Of a stretch of DNA of 64,000 nt, positions 52,071 through 60,998 are shown in pieces (position 1 is the first letter of the stretch; each line of letters starts with the position of its first letter). A program made the position numbers and the translations under genes. Source of the DNA: Pseudomonadota bacterium. GTDB taxonomy: Bacteria > Pseudomonadota > Alphaproteobacteria > SHVZ01. The notes beneath the pieces are model-generated. The model was not told the origin of the DNA, did not search any database, and saw only the letters and a program-made list of their open reading frames with translations. Where the stretch lies: positions 1-64,000 of the forward strand of contig JACQAG010000094.1 of assembly GCA_016195085.1 (NCBI GenBank), in the 5' to 3' direction.

Positions 52071-53563
52071 GCATTCTGGTCGCGCTCCTCGAAGGCCGTG
52101 AAGTCGGCGTGGTTCGACAAGCACAAGGTCGCCTCTCGTTTCGCTATGAAGAATCTTGGCGTTCCGCGCCCGGCGCCTATCCGCTCTCGCTCTCACTACC
52201 ACTTGCCGCACGCGACCATGGCCACACGGCGATCAATGCATTTCTATGGGGCCTGCTCCCCGACAATGAACTCGTTCTGGATCGCTGGGCCAAGCGCTTT
52301 CACGTTTCGGCACGCAACCCCTTTGCTCTTATCAGCGCGGTTGGCGAAGACTGTGCCGGAGCAGTTCAGTTCGTGACGCCCGATCGGCTCAGGTTGTGGA
52401 AGGTGCAAGGAGACAGCGACATCGCGTGGTTGACCGAGGCCGAGGTCGCGGAACGACTGCATGGACTTCAAGCCGACGTCGCAGCCTGGCGAGCGCCTCG
52501 CGATACGGGCCAATTCAGCCTCGCTGGAGCGCAGCCAAAGACAGCACTCTTTTTCGATGGGCAGCGCTGGGGTGTTCCTTCCGGCCGCACACCGACAACC
52601 CACATTCTCAAACCGCCCACAGGCGATCTCGATGGTCACGTCGAGAACGAACATCTATGCCTCGAGCTTGCACGGGCGCTCGGATTGCCGGCGGCTCGCT
52701 CGGAGGTACGCCGTTTCGACGGCATCAGCGCCATCGTCGTGGAACGCTACGATCGTGTCCGCATTCCCGAACTCGCGGCCGCGACCGCCGCCAGGGCGGC
52801 AGCGAAGGCGGCTGAAGCGGCAATGCATGCCGCCTCCGATTCACCAGAGCGCGCCGCGCTTGCGGCGCGTGCGGCTGGCGAAGCCGTCGAGGCTGCCGCA
52901 AGCGCCCGAAGCCTCAGCGCATTTGCAAACACGACCAAAGTGTATCGTGTTCACCAAGAGGATTTCTGCCAAGCCCTTGGCAGGCTTCCTAGCGACAAAT
53001 ACCAGAGCGAGGGAGGTCCAGGTCCATCCGAGATCGTCAATCTCCTTCGCGTCACTGCGTTTGGCGGCGAGATCGACCGAAAACGGGGTGACAAATCCGC
53101 AGCGGACGAAGATGTCACGACGTTCGTCGACGCCCTGATTTTCAACTGGCTCATCGGCGGAACGGATGCCCATGCCAAGAACTATTCTATCCTCCTTGGC
53201 GCCAGTGGGCTCGTGCGACTTGCCCCCTTGTACGATCTGGCGAGCATCCTCGCCTATCCAGACATCGACCCGAAGAAAGCGAAGCTCGCGATGAAAATCG
53301 GAGGCGCATATCGGCTGCGCGACATTGGCCCGGCAGAGTGGCGGAAACTGGTGGCAGAACTGCGGCTGGATGTGGGGACAGTCGTTGAACGGGTGCGCGC
53401 GATGGCCGATTCATTACCGGACCATCTTTCGACCGAAATAAGGCACGCCGCAGAGAATGGGCTAAACCATCCCATTTTTACTAGGCTCACTGACGCCTTG
53501 GTCGAAAGGGCGAAGGAGTGTTCCCGACGCCTCTCGCAGACGCCATTCGAGAGCGATAGTTAG
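52067..53563 (+). CDS. hipA: HipA-like serine/threonine kinase toxin with Ala-rich insert
   Basis: 498 residues against about 440 for E. coli HipA. Key residues are kept: Ser151 in FSLAGAQPKTA (equivalent of the autophosphorylated Ser150), catalytic Asp367 in GGTDAHAKN and metal Asp390 in PLYDLAS. HipA phosphorylates glutamyl-tRNA synthetase, causing growth arrest. About 60 extra residues (about 232-293), mostly Ala with Glu, Arg and Lys, stand between VVERYDR and HQEDFCQALG. They are predicted as one long helix or helical hairpin. The base composition is less GC-rich than flanking genes. Confidence 0.87.
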   Translation: MSILVALLEGREVGVVRQAQGRLSFRYEESWRSAPGAYPLSLSLPLAARDHGHTAINAFLWGLLPDNELVLDRWAKRFHVSARNPFALISAVGEDCAGAVQFVTPDRLRLWKVQGDSDIAWLTEAEVAERLHGLQADVAAWRAPRDTGQFSLAGAQPKTALFFDGQRWGVPSGRTPTTHILKPPTGDLDGHVENEHLCLELARALGLPAARSEVRRFDGISAIVVERYDRVRIPELAAATAARAAAKAAEAAMHAASDSPERAALAARAAGEAVEAAASARSLSAFANTTKVYRVHQEDFCQALGRLPSDKYQSEGGPGPSEIVNLLRVTAFGGEIDRKRGDKSAADEDVTTFVDALIFNWLIGGTDAHAKNYSILLGASGLVRLAPLYDLASILAYPDIDPKKAKLAMKIGGAYRLRDIGPAEWRKLVAELRLDVGTVVERVRAMADSLPDHLSTEIRHAAENGLNHPIFTRLTDALVERAKECSRRLSQTPFESDS

Positions 53564-53859
53564 GCAGCAGTGCCCGCGAGAACGAAAATTTAAATTGAGA
53601 TGGCCTGGCGTATCGGTCGAAAGCGAGAACTGGATCGCAACCCTCAGGGTGTGACAGTGCCTCACCGCGCGCGTCAGCTTTCGACTCGGTCAAGGCAATG
53701 GCAAAGCCAGGCTGCAGTAACCGTTCTGCAGTGCCTGCGAAGAGCAATCGGGGCCGTGCCCGGCGCCCGATGCGCCCTGACTACCGTTTCTGGACTTCGG
53801 CGTACCGCAGTCGAATGCTAATCTGCCGGGAATCCCGATTGGACATTCGGAGGCGCTTC
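53564..53859. other. Intergenic region before the phosphoesterase gene
   Basis: About 296 bases. The reading frame of the phosphoesterase is open through part of it but encodes an arginine-rich, non-conserved peptide. No repeat, RNA or operator is recognised. Confidence 0.4.
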
Positions 53860-55227
53860 ATGTCGTCAGGGACGGGGTGGCGTATCGCACCGATCTTCGT
53901 TCTCGCTGCCTGCCTGTCATCGCCCGGCATCGCCGTCGCGCAAGGCACGCCCGCAGGCTTGAGCAAGATCGAGCACATCGTCGTGCTCTACATGGAGAAC
54001 CGCAGCTTCGACCACGCCTACGGCAATTTCCCGGGAGCCGACGGTCTCGCCAATGCCGGCGAAGCTGCGATCCAAGTCGATGCCAACGGCAAGCCTTACG
54101 ATGCCTTGCCCGACCCGCTCGATCTCCGCACGAAGCCCTATGTCCGCTACGTGAAACTACCACCGACGCTGCCGAACAAGCCGTTCAAGCTGAACGACTA
54201 CTACAAGCTGGACGAAGTCATGGGCAGCCTGATCCACGCCTTCTACCAGCAGCAGGAGCAGATCAACGGCGGCAGGATGAACAAATTTGCCATGGCCTCC
54301 GACGCGCTCGGTTATGCCATGGCTTATTGGGATACGAGCAGCCTTCGCCTCTACGACTACGCCAAACGCTATACGCTCGCCGACAACTTCTTCCACGGAG
54401 CCTTCGGCGGCTCGTTCCTTAATCACTTCTGGCTCGTCTGCGCCTGCACGCCGGTCTATCCGAACGCACCGGAGAAGATCGTCGCAAGGCTCGATGCCAA
54501 CGGTAAATTGTTGCGGGATGGCTTCGTTACACCCGACGGCTATGGCGTAAACACCATGGAGCCGATCGGCGGTCCGCACGGACGGACTATCGACAAGGAC
54601 CTGCTGCTGCCGGTTCAAACCATGCCGACTATCGGTGACCGATTGACCGAGAAAGGTGTGAGCTGGAGGTGGTACTCGGGCGGCTGGAACGAGGCTGAGG
54701 CCGGCACGGAGAAGGAGGGCACCTTCAGCTACCATCACCAGCCCTTCGCCTTCTTCCAGCGATTCCAGAAAGGCCGTCCCGACCGCGCCCTGCAAATTCA
54801 GGATCTCGATGACTTCATGGCCGACATCGCCAAGGGCACGCTGCCGCAGATCGCCATCTACAAGCCGCGGCGCGGCATCAACCAACACCCCAGCGCCAGC
54901 GACATGGCTACAAGCGATGCCCACACCGCGGACCTTCTGGATCGGCTCGAGAAGAGCCCACAATGGTTGAAGATGGCGGTGATCGTCACCTATGACGAGA
55001 ACGGCGGCTTCTGGGACCATGTGCCGCCGCCCAAGCGCGACCGCTGGGGGCCGGGTACGCGGGTGCCGGCCATCGTCATTTCACCCTTTGCTAAGAAGGG
55101 TTACGTCGACCACACGCAATACGACACCTTGTCCCTGCTCAAGCTGATCGAGAGCCGGTTCGGATTGGTGCCTTTGAACGAAGCCGACGCCAAAGCCGTC
55201 GGGATGTTCAATGCGTTCCAGTTCTGA
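53860..55227 (+). CDS. AcpA/phospholipase C-type phosphoesterase
   Basis: 455 residues from the ATG at 53860, with CGGAGG upstream. A signal peptide (WRIAPIFVLAACLSSPGIAVAQ) precedes the PF04185-type domain: HIVVLYMENRSFDH near 40-52 carries the metal ligands, then GGSFLNHFWLVCA, and TYDENGGFWDHVPPP near 385 carries the further Asp/Glu and His ligands. Known members are periplasmic acid phosphatases and bacterial phospholipases C. The missing long C-terminal domains of phospholipase C favour an acid phosphatase. Confidence 0.85.
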   Translation: MSSGTGWRIAPIFVLAACLSSPGIAVAQGTPAGLSKIEHIVVLYMENRSFDHAYGNFPGADGLANAGEAAIQVDANGKPYDALPDPLDLRTKPYVRYVKLPPTLPNKPFKLNDYYKLDEVMGSLIHAFYQQQEQINGGRMNKFAMASDALGYAMAYWDTSSLRLYDYAKRYTLADNFFHGAFGGSFLNHFWLVCACTPVYPNAPEKIVARLDANGKLLRDGFVTPDGYGVNTMEPIGGPHGRTIDKDLLLPVQTMPTIGDRLTEKGVSWRWYSGGWNEAEAGTEKEGTFSYHHQPFAFFQRFQKGRPDRALQIQDLDDFMADIAKGTLPQIAIYKPRRGINQHPSASDMATSDAHTADLLDRLEKSPQWLKMAVIVTYDENGGFWDHVPPPKRDRWGPGTRVPAIVISPFAKKGYVDHTQYDTLSLLKLIESRFGLVPLNEADAKAVGMFNAFQF

Positions 55228-55349
55228 GGTCCGAGCGCGACCGCTCGCATCTTCGATGGCGGCGGTTCCCGCCCCGTGCTCGGAAATGGCGTGCCCTGCT
55301 GGTCGAAGGAGAGAACTGGGTCGCCAAACTGACGGTTTGAGGCACCCGA

Positions 55350-57140
55350 TCAGTCGGCCGCTAGCTCTAGGCCGAGGCCATCCTTCCCTCGGTCGATCGC
55401 CGGGCCCTGGCCGGCCGCAGCCAACTCGGCCCGACGCCGGGCGGTTGCCGCATGGTCGACCGTCATGTCTTCGGCGATGACGACGCCATAGATTTCCGCG
55501 GCCCTACCCCGGCTGACCTTGCCGTCCGCGACGTCGTCCAACACCGCCTCAATCTTGCGCTCCGAGGGGGGGCCATTGCCGCCGCCGCCGGCGGTCATGC
55601 CGATGAAGCGGTCGCCGGCCTTCAGCTGTAGCATGATGCGTCCGTGCACGATCTCCCGCTGGCCGTCCTTGCGTTCGATGACAATGACGTTGCGGGCGCC
55701 GGGCCGGCCGCCATGAAGCCCCCATGGCGGTGTCAGGTGCCGGTCGCCGCGGGCGCTGATCGAGGTTTCGCCGCGCAGCAGCTCGAGCTCACGCTCCACC
55801 CCGAGGCCGCCGCGAAAGCGGCCGGCGCCGCCGGAATCGATGCGTTTCCTGTGCTTCCAGACCCGGATCGGGTATTCGAGCTCGACCGCCTCGGCTGGAA
55901 TGTTGCGCCCGTTGCCCATGTCGCAGCTTAGCTGATCGACGCCGTCGCTCCGCAGGCTGGCGCCGACGCCGCCGGAGAAGATGTCCATGAACACGAACCG
56001 CTCATGGGTGGCGGGGTCGACGATGCCCCAGCTGCCGCAAAGGTCGGAGCCGTGCGGCGCGGCCGGGATCCGCTCGGGCAGGACCGTGGCCAAGGCACCC
56101 ATCAGGGTGTCGGCGATCCGTTTCATGGTGTGGTAGCGGATGCAGACCGGCGCCGGCCGCTCGGCCGATACCACCGATCGGCTCGGCACCGTCACCCTGA
56201 CCGGGCGGAAGCAGCCGGAGTTGCTAGGTATGTCGTGCCCGGTGAGCGCCCGGACGACGAAATGCACGGGGGCTAGAATTCCGCCGGGCCCGCAGTTTGC
56301 CGGCCCCCTTGTCTGCGGATCGGAGCCGGTGAAATCGAAGTGCATGGCCGAGCCCTTGACCTCGATGCTGACGGCGATCTTGATCCTATGGTCGAGGTCG
56401 ATACCGTCATTGTCGAGATAGTCGGCGAAGGCATACACGCCGTCCGGGATGCGCTCGATCGCCGCCCGGGTCAGCCGTTCGGAGTGGTCGAGCAGGGCCG
56501 GCACCAGGGCGTCGAAGGTCCCGAGGCCGTGGTGCTCGATCATGGCCACGACATGCGCGGCGGCGGTCCGGCCCGCGGCGATCAGGGCCATAATGTCGCC
56601 GAACACCGCCTTCGGCACGCGGACATTACGTTCGATGATGCGCCAGAGCGTATCGTTGGGCTTGCCGGCGTCATAGAACTTGCAGACCGGCAGCGCCAAT
56701 CCCTCCTGAAAAATCTCGGTGGCGTCGGTGATCATGCTGCCGGCCGATTTGCCGCCCATGTCCAGCATGTGGCCGAGCGCGCAGCCGAACGCCCTGACCT
56801 TGCCCTCGAAGAAGATCGGAACGATGACGATGGCGTCGGGGATGTGGCTGCCGCCCTCGTAAGGATCGTTGACGGCGAAAACGTCGCTGTCCTGCATCGC
56901 CTCGGCGGGATAGCGCCGGAGCGTGTGTTCGACCGCCGGCAGGAACGAGGTCAGGTGGGTTGGATTCGCCGTTGCCTGGGCAATCACTTCGCCCCCGACC
57001 GAGAAGACCGCGCACGAGCAGTCGCCACCCTCTTTTAGCGTGGTCGAGAAGGCGCAGCGTACCAGCGTGTTCTGCATCTCCCGCGCAATCGCATCAAGGC
57101 GGTTGCGCAGCACCTCAAGGGTCACTGGATCGATGGTCAT
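55350..57140 (-). CDS. hyuB: Hydantoinase B / 5-oxoprolinase beta-type subunit
   Basis: 596 residues. It opens PVTLEVLRNRLDAIAREMQNTLVR, contains VNDPYEGGSHIPDAIVIVP, DFTGSDPQTRGPANC and the glycine-rich end TAGGGGNGPPSE, the HyuB order. With HyuA it performs ATP-dependent opening of hydantoin, oxoproline or related cyclic amides. Its ATG overlaps the hyuA stop (ATGA). Confidence 0.88.
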   Translation of the reverse strand: MTIDPVTLEVLRNRLDAIAREMQNTLVRCAFSTTLKEGGDCSCAVFSVGGEVIAQATANPTHLTSFLPAVEHTLRRYPAEAMQDSDVFAVNDPYEGGSHIPDAIVIVPIFFEGKVRAFGCALGHMLDMGGKSAGSMITDATEIFQEGLALPVCKFYDAGKPNDTLWRIIERNVRVPKAVFGDIMALIAAGRTAAAHVVAMIEHHGLGTFDALVPALLDHSERLTRAAIERIPDGVYAFADYLDNDGIDLDHRIKIAVSIEVKGSAMHFDFTGSDPQTRGPANCGPGGILAPVHFVVRALTGHDIPSNSGCFRPVRVTVPSRSVVSAERPAPVCIRYHTMKRIADTLMGALATVLPERIPAAPHGSDLCGSWGIVDPATHERFVFMDIFSGGVGASLRSDGVDQLSCDMGNGRNIPAEAVELEYPIRVWKHRKRIDSGGAGRFRGGLGVERELELLRGETSISARGDRHLTPPWGLHGGRPGARNVIVIERKDGQREIVHGRIMLQLKAGDRFIGMTAGGGGNGPPSERKIEAVLDDVADGKVSRGRAAEIYGVVIAEDMTVDHAATARRRAELAAAGQGPAIDRGKDGLGLELAAD

Positions 57141-59197
57141 CCCACCTTCTTCCTACCGAGCAAGAGATTGCCTTGGGCGTCCACCCGGCACGTCCAACCC
57201 GGCCTCACCACGGTGGTGCTGTCCGCCTGATGGATGACCGCCGGTCCGCTCAGAACCCGCCCGTCGGTGATGTCGGAGCGAAGATTGACCGGAGTATCGA
57301 CGAAATCGCCGGTGGCGGCAAAGCAGCAGCGACGACTCTGAGGTGGCTTCGGCAGCGCCGCCGGTACGAAGGCGATGGGACGCTCGTCCCTGTCGATGCG
57401 GTAAGAGTGGACCGTGCGCAGATTGACGAACTCGACCTCTGAATCCTCCGCCGCATGGCCATAGACCCGGCGGTGGGCCGCGTGGAACGACTCGATCACG
57501 TGCCTGAGGATTTCGGCGCTGACGGGATTGCCCACCGGCACCTCGAGTTCGAAGGCCTGGCCGATATAGCGCATGTCGGCGGTACGGACGTGGATGACCT
57601 CGCCGGCGGGGACCCGGTCGGCGATCATGCGCTCCAGGCCGACCCGGTGCAGCCGCTGGAACGCCGCCTCGATCCGGGCGGGGTCGGCGTCCTCGACCGG
57701 CACCTTGAAGGTCGCGGCATCATCGTACTCGACGGCGGCGGCCAAGAGACCGTAGGCACACAGCGCACCGGGCGCAAACGGCACGACCGCCGTGCCCATG
57801 CCCAGCTCTTCGGCGATGGCGAGGCCGTTCACCGGTCCGGCACCGCCGAACAGGACGAGGGCGAACTCGCGTGGATCGTAGCCACGCTTCAGCGAAACCA
57901 GGCGCGTGCCGTCGGCGATACGGGCATTGACGATGCTGTGGATGCCGTGCGCCGCCTGCACGGTCGACAGGCCGACCCGTGCACCGATCCGCTCGACCGA
58001 CCGCCAGGCGGCATCCGGGTCGAGCCTCAGGCCACCGGCGAAATAGTCCGGGGAGAGGTAGCCGAGCACGATGCTGGCATCGGTCACGGTCGCCTCCGTC
58101 CCGCCGCGTCCGTAGCAGGCCGGTCCGGGCTCGGAACCGGCGCTTTGCGGACCCACATGCAGGCCGCCGGCACCGTCGACCCAGGCGATGCTGCCGCCGC
58201 CGGCACCAAGCGTGGTGATGTCGACCATCGGCGTCCGCAGCGGATAGCGCTCGAAGCGGCCCTGCGAGGTGGTCAGCGCTCGCCCGGTCGCGATCAGCGC
58301 TATGTCAGCACTGGTGCCGCCCATGTCGAGCGTGATGCCGTTGTCGAACCCGCCGGCGCGAGCGAGCTTCAACGCGCCGACCACGCCGGCGGCGGGCCCG
58401 GACAAGAGTGCGGTAAAGGGGCGGTTGGCGATGATACGGGTCGAGGCGAGGCCGCCGCGCGACTGCATGGTGAAGACCTCGCAGGCGAGGCCGGCCTCCC
58501 TGAGGCGGTCGGTGAGGTTGCCGAGATAGGCGCCCATCACCGGCCTCAGATAGGCGTCGAACGCCGTCAGGCAGGACCGCTCGTACTCGCGGAACACCGG
58601 GTCGACCTCGTGGGAAAGCGACACCGGGAGGTCGGGATAGAGCGAACGAACAATATCGCGGATGCCGAGCTCGTGCCGGGGATTGATGAAGGAGAAGAGG
58701 AGGCAGACGGCCAGCGCCTCGATCCGCTCCGATTCGACGAGCTCGCGGACGGCGTCGGCGACGCCGGCTTGGTCCAGCGGCACGACCACACTGCCATTGG
58801 CCCCGATCCTCTCCTTGATACCGCGCCGGCGTCGGCCCGGCGCGATGAACCCGGGGGTCTGCGGTTCCGCATCGAGGCGGTAGATCTCGCGGCGGTCGCC
58901 ACGGCCGAGCTCGATAGTATCCTCGAAGCCGTCGGTGAATAGCATGCCGACCCGCCCGCCCCGTCGCTCGAGCACGGCGTTGGTACCGACGGTGGTGCCG
59001 TGCAGGAGATGACTAACCTCGGACGGCTGGGCCCGGACCTGGCTCAGCATGCGCTCGACGCCGCGCACGAGCCCCTGAACCGGATCCCTCCGGGTCGAAG
59101 GTTCCTTCGTCCATGAGAGCCGCCGCCCCTCCGGCGTCTCATACAGACAGCAGACATCGGTGAACGTCCCGCCGATGTCGACGGCAAGAATCGTCAA
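57137..59197 (-). CDS. hyuA: Hydantoinase A / 5-oxoprolinase alpha-type subunit
   Basis: 686 residues with the ASKHA ATPase fold. LAVDIGGTFTDV is phosphate-1, LLHGTTVGTNAVLERRG follows, TLDMGGTSADIALI is phosphate-2, and FGGAGPVNGLAIAEELGM the adenosine motif. Partner of HyuB. First gene of the reverse pair and divergent from the ferredoxin-P450-importer genes, which implies shared control of one catabolic route. ATP-dependent N-methylhydantoinase, oxoprolinase and acetone/acetophenone carboxylase subunits look alike here. Confidence 0.88.
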   Translation of the reverse strand: MTILAVDIGGTFTDVCCLYETPEGRRLSWTKEPSTRRDPVQGLVRGVERMLSQVRAQPSEVSHLLHGTTVGTNAVLERRGGRVGMLFTDGFEDTIELGRGDRREIYRLDAEPQTPGFIAPGRRRRGIKERIGANGSVVVPLDQAGVADAVRELVESERIEALAVCLLFSFINPRHELGIRDIVRSLYPDLPVSLSHEVDPVFREYERSCLTAFDAYLRPVMGAYLGNLTDRLREAGLACEVFTMQSRGGLASTRIIANRPFTALLSGPAAGVVGALKLARAGGFDNGITLDMGGTSADIALIATGRALTTSQGRFERYPLRTPMVDITTLGAGGGSIAWVDGAGGLHVGPQSAGSEPGPACYGRGGTEATVTDASIVLGYLSPDYFAGGLRLDPDAAWRSVERIGARVGLSTVQAAHGIHSIVNARIADGTRLVSLKRGYDPREFALVLFGGAGPVNGLAIAEELGMGTAVVPFAPGALCAYGLLAAAVEYDDAATFKVPVEDADPARIEAAFQRLHRVGLERMIADRVPAGEVIHVRTADMRYIGQAFELEVPVGNPVSAEILRHVIESFHAAHRRVYGHAAEDSEVEFVNLRTVHSYRIDRDERPIAFVPAALPKPPQSRRCCFAATGDFVDTPVNLRSDITDGRVLSGPAVIHQADSTTVVRPGWTCRVDAQGNLLLGRKKVG

Positions 59198-59426
59198 GAC
59201 AACCTCGATCCGAATAGTCCGTTCACCGAAGCCGCGCCGATGCGGTTGCGCCCATGGAGCGGCGGCATCCCGGCCGGCGCAGCATCTGTTCCGGCAGGTT
59301 GGACAGGAAGAGAAGCTAACACCATCATCATCTCACCTCGGGCCGTCAATACGCTCGTTGGCTGTATTCCACAGTCGGTGTCATCGTGCTAACGGTTTAG
59401 GCGTCCTCCGAGGTTACATCCGGATC
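59198..59426. promoter_or_regulatory. Divergent promoter region hyuA / ferredoxin
   Basis: 229 bases between two divergent operons of one presumed pathway. No perfect palindrome is found. TTGGCTGTATTCCACAG near 59350-59375 is the most AT-rich stretch and could contain promoter elements. The regulator is not in the window. Confidence 0.3.
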
Positions 59427-59618
59427 GTGAACGTCGCCATCGATCCCCAGCGATGCGTTTGCAGCGGCTACTGCGCCCGTCTCGCGCCTACGGTCTTTCG
59501 GCTGGCATCGCCGAAGCCGACCGAAGTGGCCGTCGCCTCGCCGCCGGAGGCGCTACGGGAGGCGGTCCGCGAGGCGGCGGAGCTGTGCCCGACCAAGGCG
59601 ATCAAGTTCATCGAGTAG
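59427..59618 (+). CDS. [3Fe-4S]-type ferredoxin for cytochrome P450
   Basis: 63 residues. NVAIDPQRCVCSGYCARLAPTVF has the C-x5-C spacing, with CP in ELCPTKAI as the third ligand site, the pattern of small P450-partner ferredoxins. The first cysteine is followed by another (C-V-C), where Gly or Ala is usual, so a [4Fe-4S] cluster is conceivable. GTG at 59427 is the likely start. The P450 gene begins 11 bases after its stop, with GGAGACGG between. Confidence 0.85.
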   Translation: MNVAIDPQRCVCSGYCARLAPTVFRLASPKPTEVAVASPPEALREAVREAAELCPTKAIKFIE

Positions 59619-59629
59619 GAGACGGACCG

Positions 59630-60919
59630 ATGACGCTCTCCGGCGCCGAACGCTACGGTCACCATGGGTATGTAGGAACCACGCTGGATCCGAAGAACGG
59701 CCCGTCCGTGGCCGGGATGCGCTGGCTTACCAGGCTCGCCGATGTCGACGATGTGTTCCGCTCACAGGACTTCGAGCAGGGCGGCGGCGGCCGGCGCGAC
59801 AGCGGGCCCTTCGTTGGCGGCAGTCTGCTGTCGCTCTCCGGCGACGAGCATTTCGAGCGTCGCCGGATCCTCTCGGCGCTGTTTCGTCGGTCCATGGTCG
59901 AGAGCTTTCAGGACGACGTCTTCGCTCCGGCCTTCGAGGCGGCGCTCCGCCGCTGCCCGCGCGGCACGGACGGCCTGGTCCGGGCGGAGCTGCAGCGCCT
60001 GATCCGGGTGCCCCTGCGTCGGGTGTCGGCGGCGCTGGTCGGCATCGATGGAATCGACAGGACCGACGCGGCCGAGCGCTATCAGGCCTGCGTCGACAAG
60101 ATGGCGATCGGCGTCAACCTGGAATGGGTGGCAGGCGACCATAGGCGGGTGACCGACGAGATCCTGCCCGCCAAGGAGCGGTTCGCCGCGGAGTTCTTCG
60201 AGCCTTCGTTCGCCCGGCGCCGCGCGCTGGTCGAAGCCGTCCGCGCCGGACGCATCGAGCGCGACGCGCTGCCGCTCGACCTGATGACCCTGATCCTGCT
60301 TCATCCCGAGCATTTCCGCCGCTGGGGGACGGACCTGCCCCTGCACGAGGTGATCCTGGTCAATGGCGCGCCGGCCAGCATTCCGCTCGGCGTCTCGCAC
60401 GTGGTCAGCGAGCTGACCGAATGGTTTGCCGCCCGTCCCGAGGATCGGGCGTTGATGACGGAGCCGGATTTCGTCCGCCGCGCGGTGTTTGAGTCGCTCA
60501 GGCTGCATCCGGCCTCGCCGTTCCTCATCCGCCGGGCCCGCCGCGACACGAGGCTCGCCAGCGGCCAGGCCTTCGCCGCCGGCGAGTACGTCGTCCTCGA
60601 CATCTACACCGCCGGGCGGGATCCGGAGGTCTACGGCGCCGATCCGGAACGCTATGACCCGCGCCGGGCGCCGAAGCTCAAGCTCCGGCCGATGGGCCTC
60701 GGTTTCGGCGGCGGCCCCCATACCTGCATCGGCTTAAGCCTATCTGTCGGCGGCACGTCGGCAGCGGACGATGACGGGCCGCAAGGGATCATGGTCTGGG
60801 TGGTGAGCGAGATTTATGCCCGGGGAGTCGAGATGGATCCGGAGCGTCCGCCGCGCTTCAATGATGTGACTGTGCGCAATGAATACGCGGAGTTCCCTGT
60901 CATCTTCCGCAAATGCTAG
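59630..60919 (+). CDS. Cytochrome P450
   Basis: 429 residues, soluble bacterial type. C-helix HFERRR near 74, ExxR as Glu288-Ser-Leu-Arg291, and heme loop FGGGPHTCIG with Cys366. In the I-helix (about 241-257, LVNGAPASIPLGVS) the usual acid-threonine pair is lacking; Asn, Ala, Pro and Ser occupy that stretch. The substrate may thus help oxygen activation, or chemistry may be unusual. Electrons come from the adjacent ferredoxin. Co-transcription with an ABC importer suggests that it oxidises an imported, nitrogenous compound. Reductase not in window. Confidence 0.87.
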   Translation: MTLSGAERYGHHGYVGTTLDPKNGPSVAGMRWLTRLADVDDVFRSQDFEQGGGGRRDSGPFVGGSLLSLSGDEHFERRRILSALFRRSMVESFQDDVFAPAFEAALRRCPRGTDGLVRAELQRLIRVPLRRVSAALVGIDGIDRTDAAERYQACVDKMAIGVNLEWVAGDHRRVTDEILPAKERFAAEFFEPSFARRRALVEAVRAGRIERDALPLDLMTLILLHPEHFRRWGTDLPLHEVILVNGAPASIPLGVSHVVSELTEWFAARPEDRALMTEPDFVRRAVFESLRLHPASPFLIRRARRDTRLASGQAFAAGEYVVLDIYTAGRDPEVYGADPERYDPRRAPKLKLRPMGLGFGGGPHTCIGLSLSVGGTSAADDDGPQGIMVWVVSEIYARGVEMDPERPPRFNDVTVRNEYAEFPVIFRKC

Positions 60920-60998
60920 GCTAGGCCGAAGGTCGATGCCAGCATTGGACCCTGGGCCGCAGGGAGGCGGTCAAACGATCAGAGGGAGGAGCAAAGAC

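Noticed and set aside
57455-58942. 495-codon forward frame opposite hyuA
   Set aside because: Shadow of a recognised ATPase-fold subunit.
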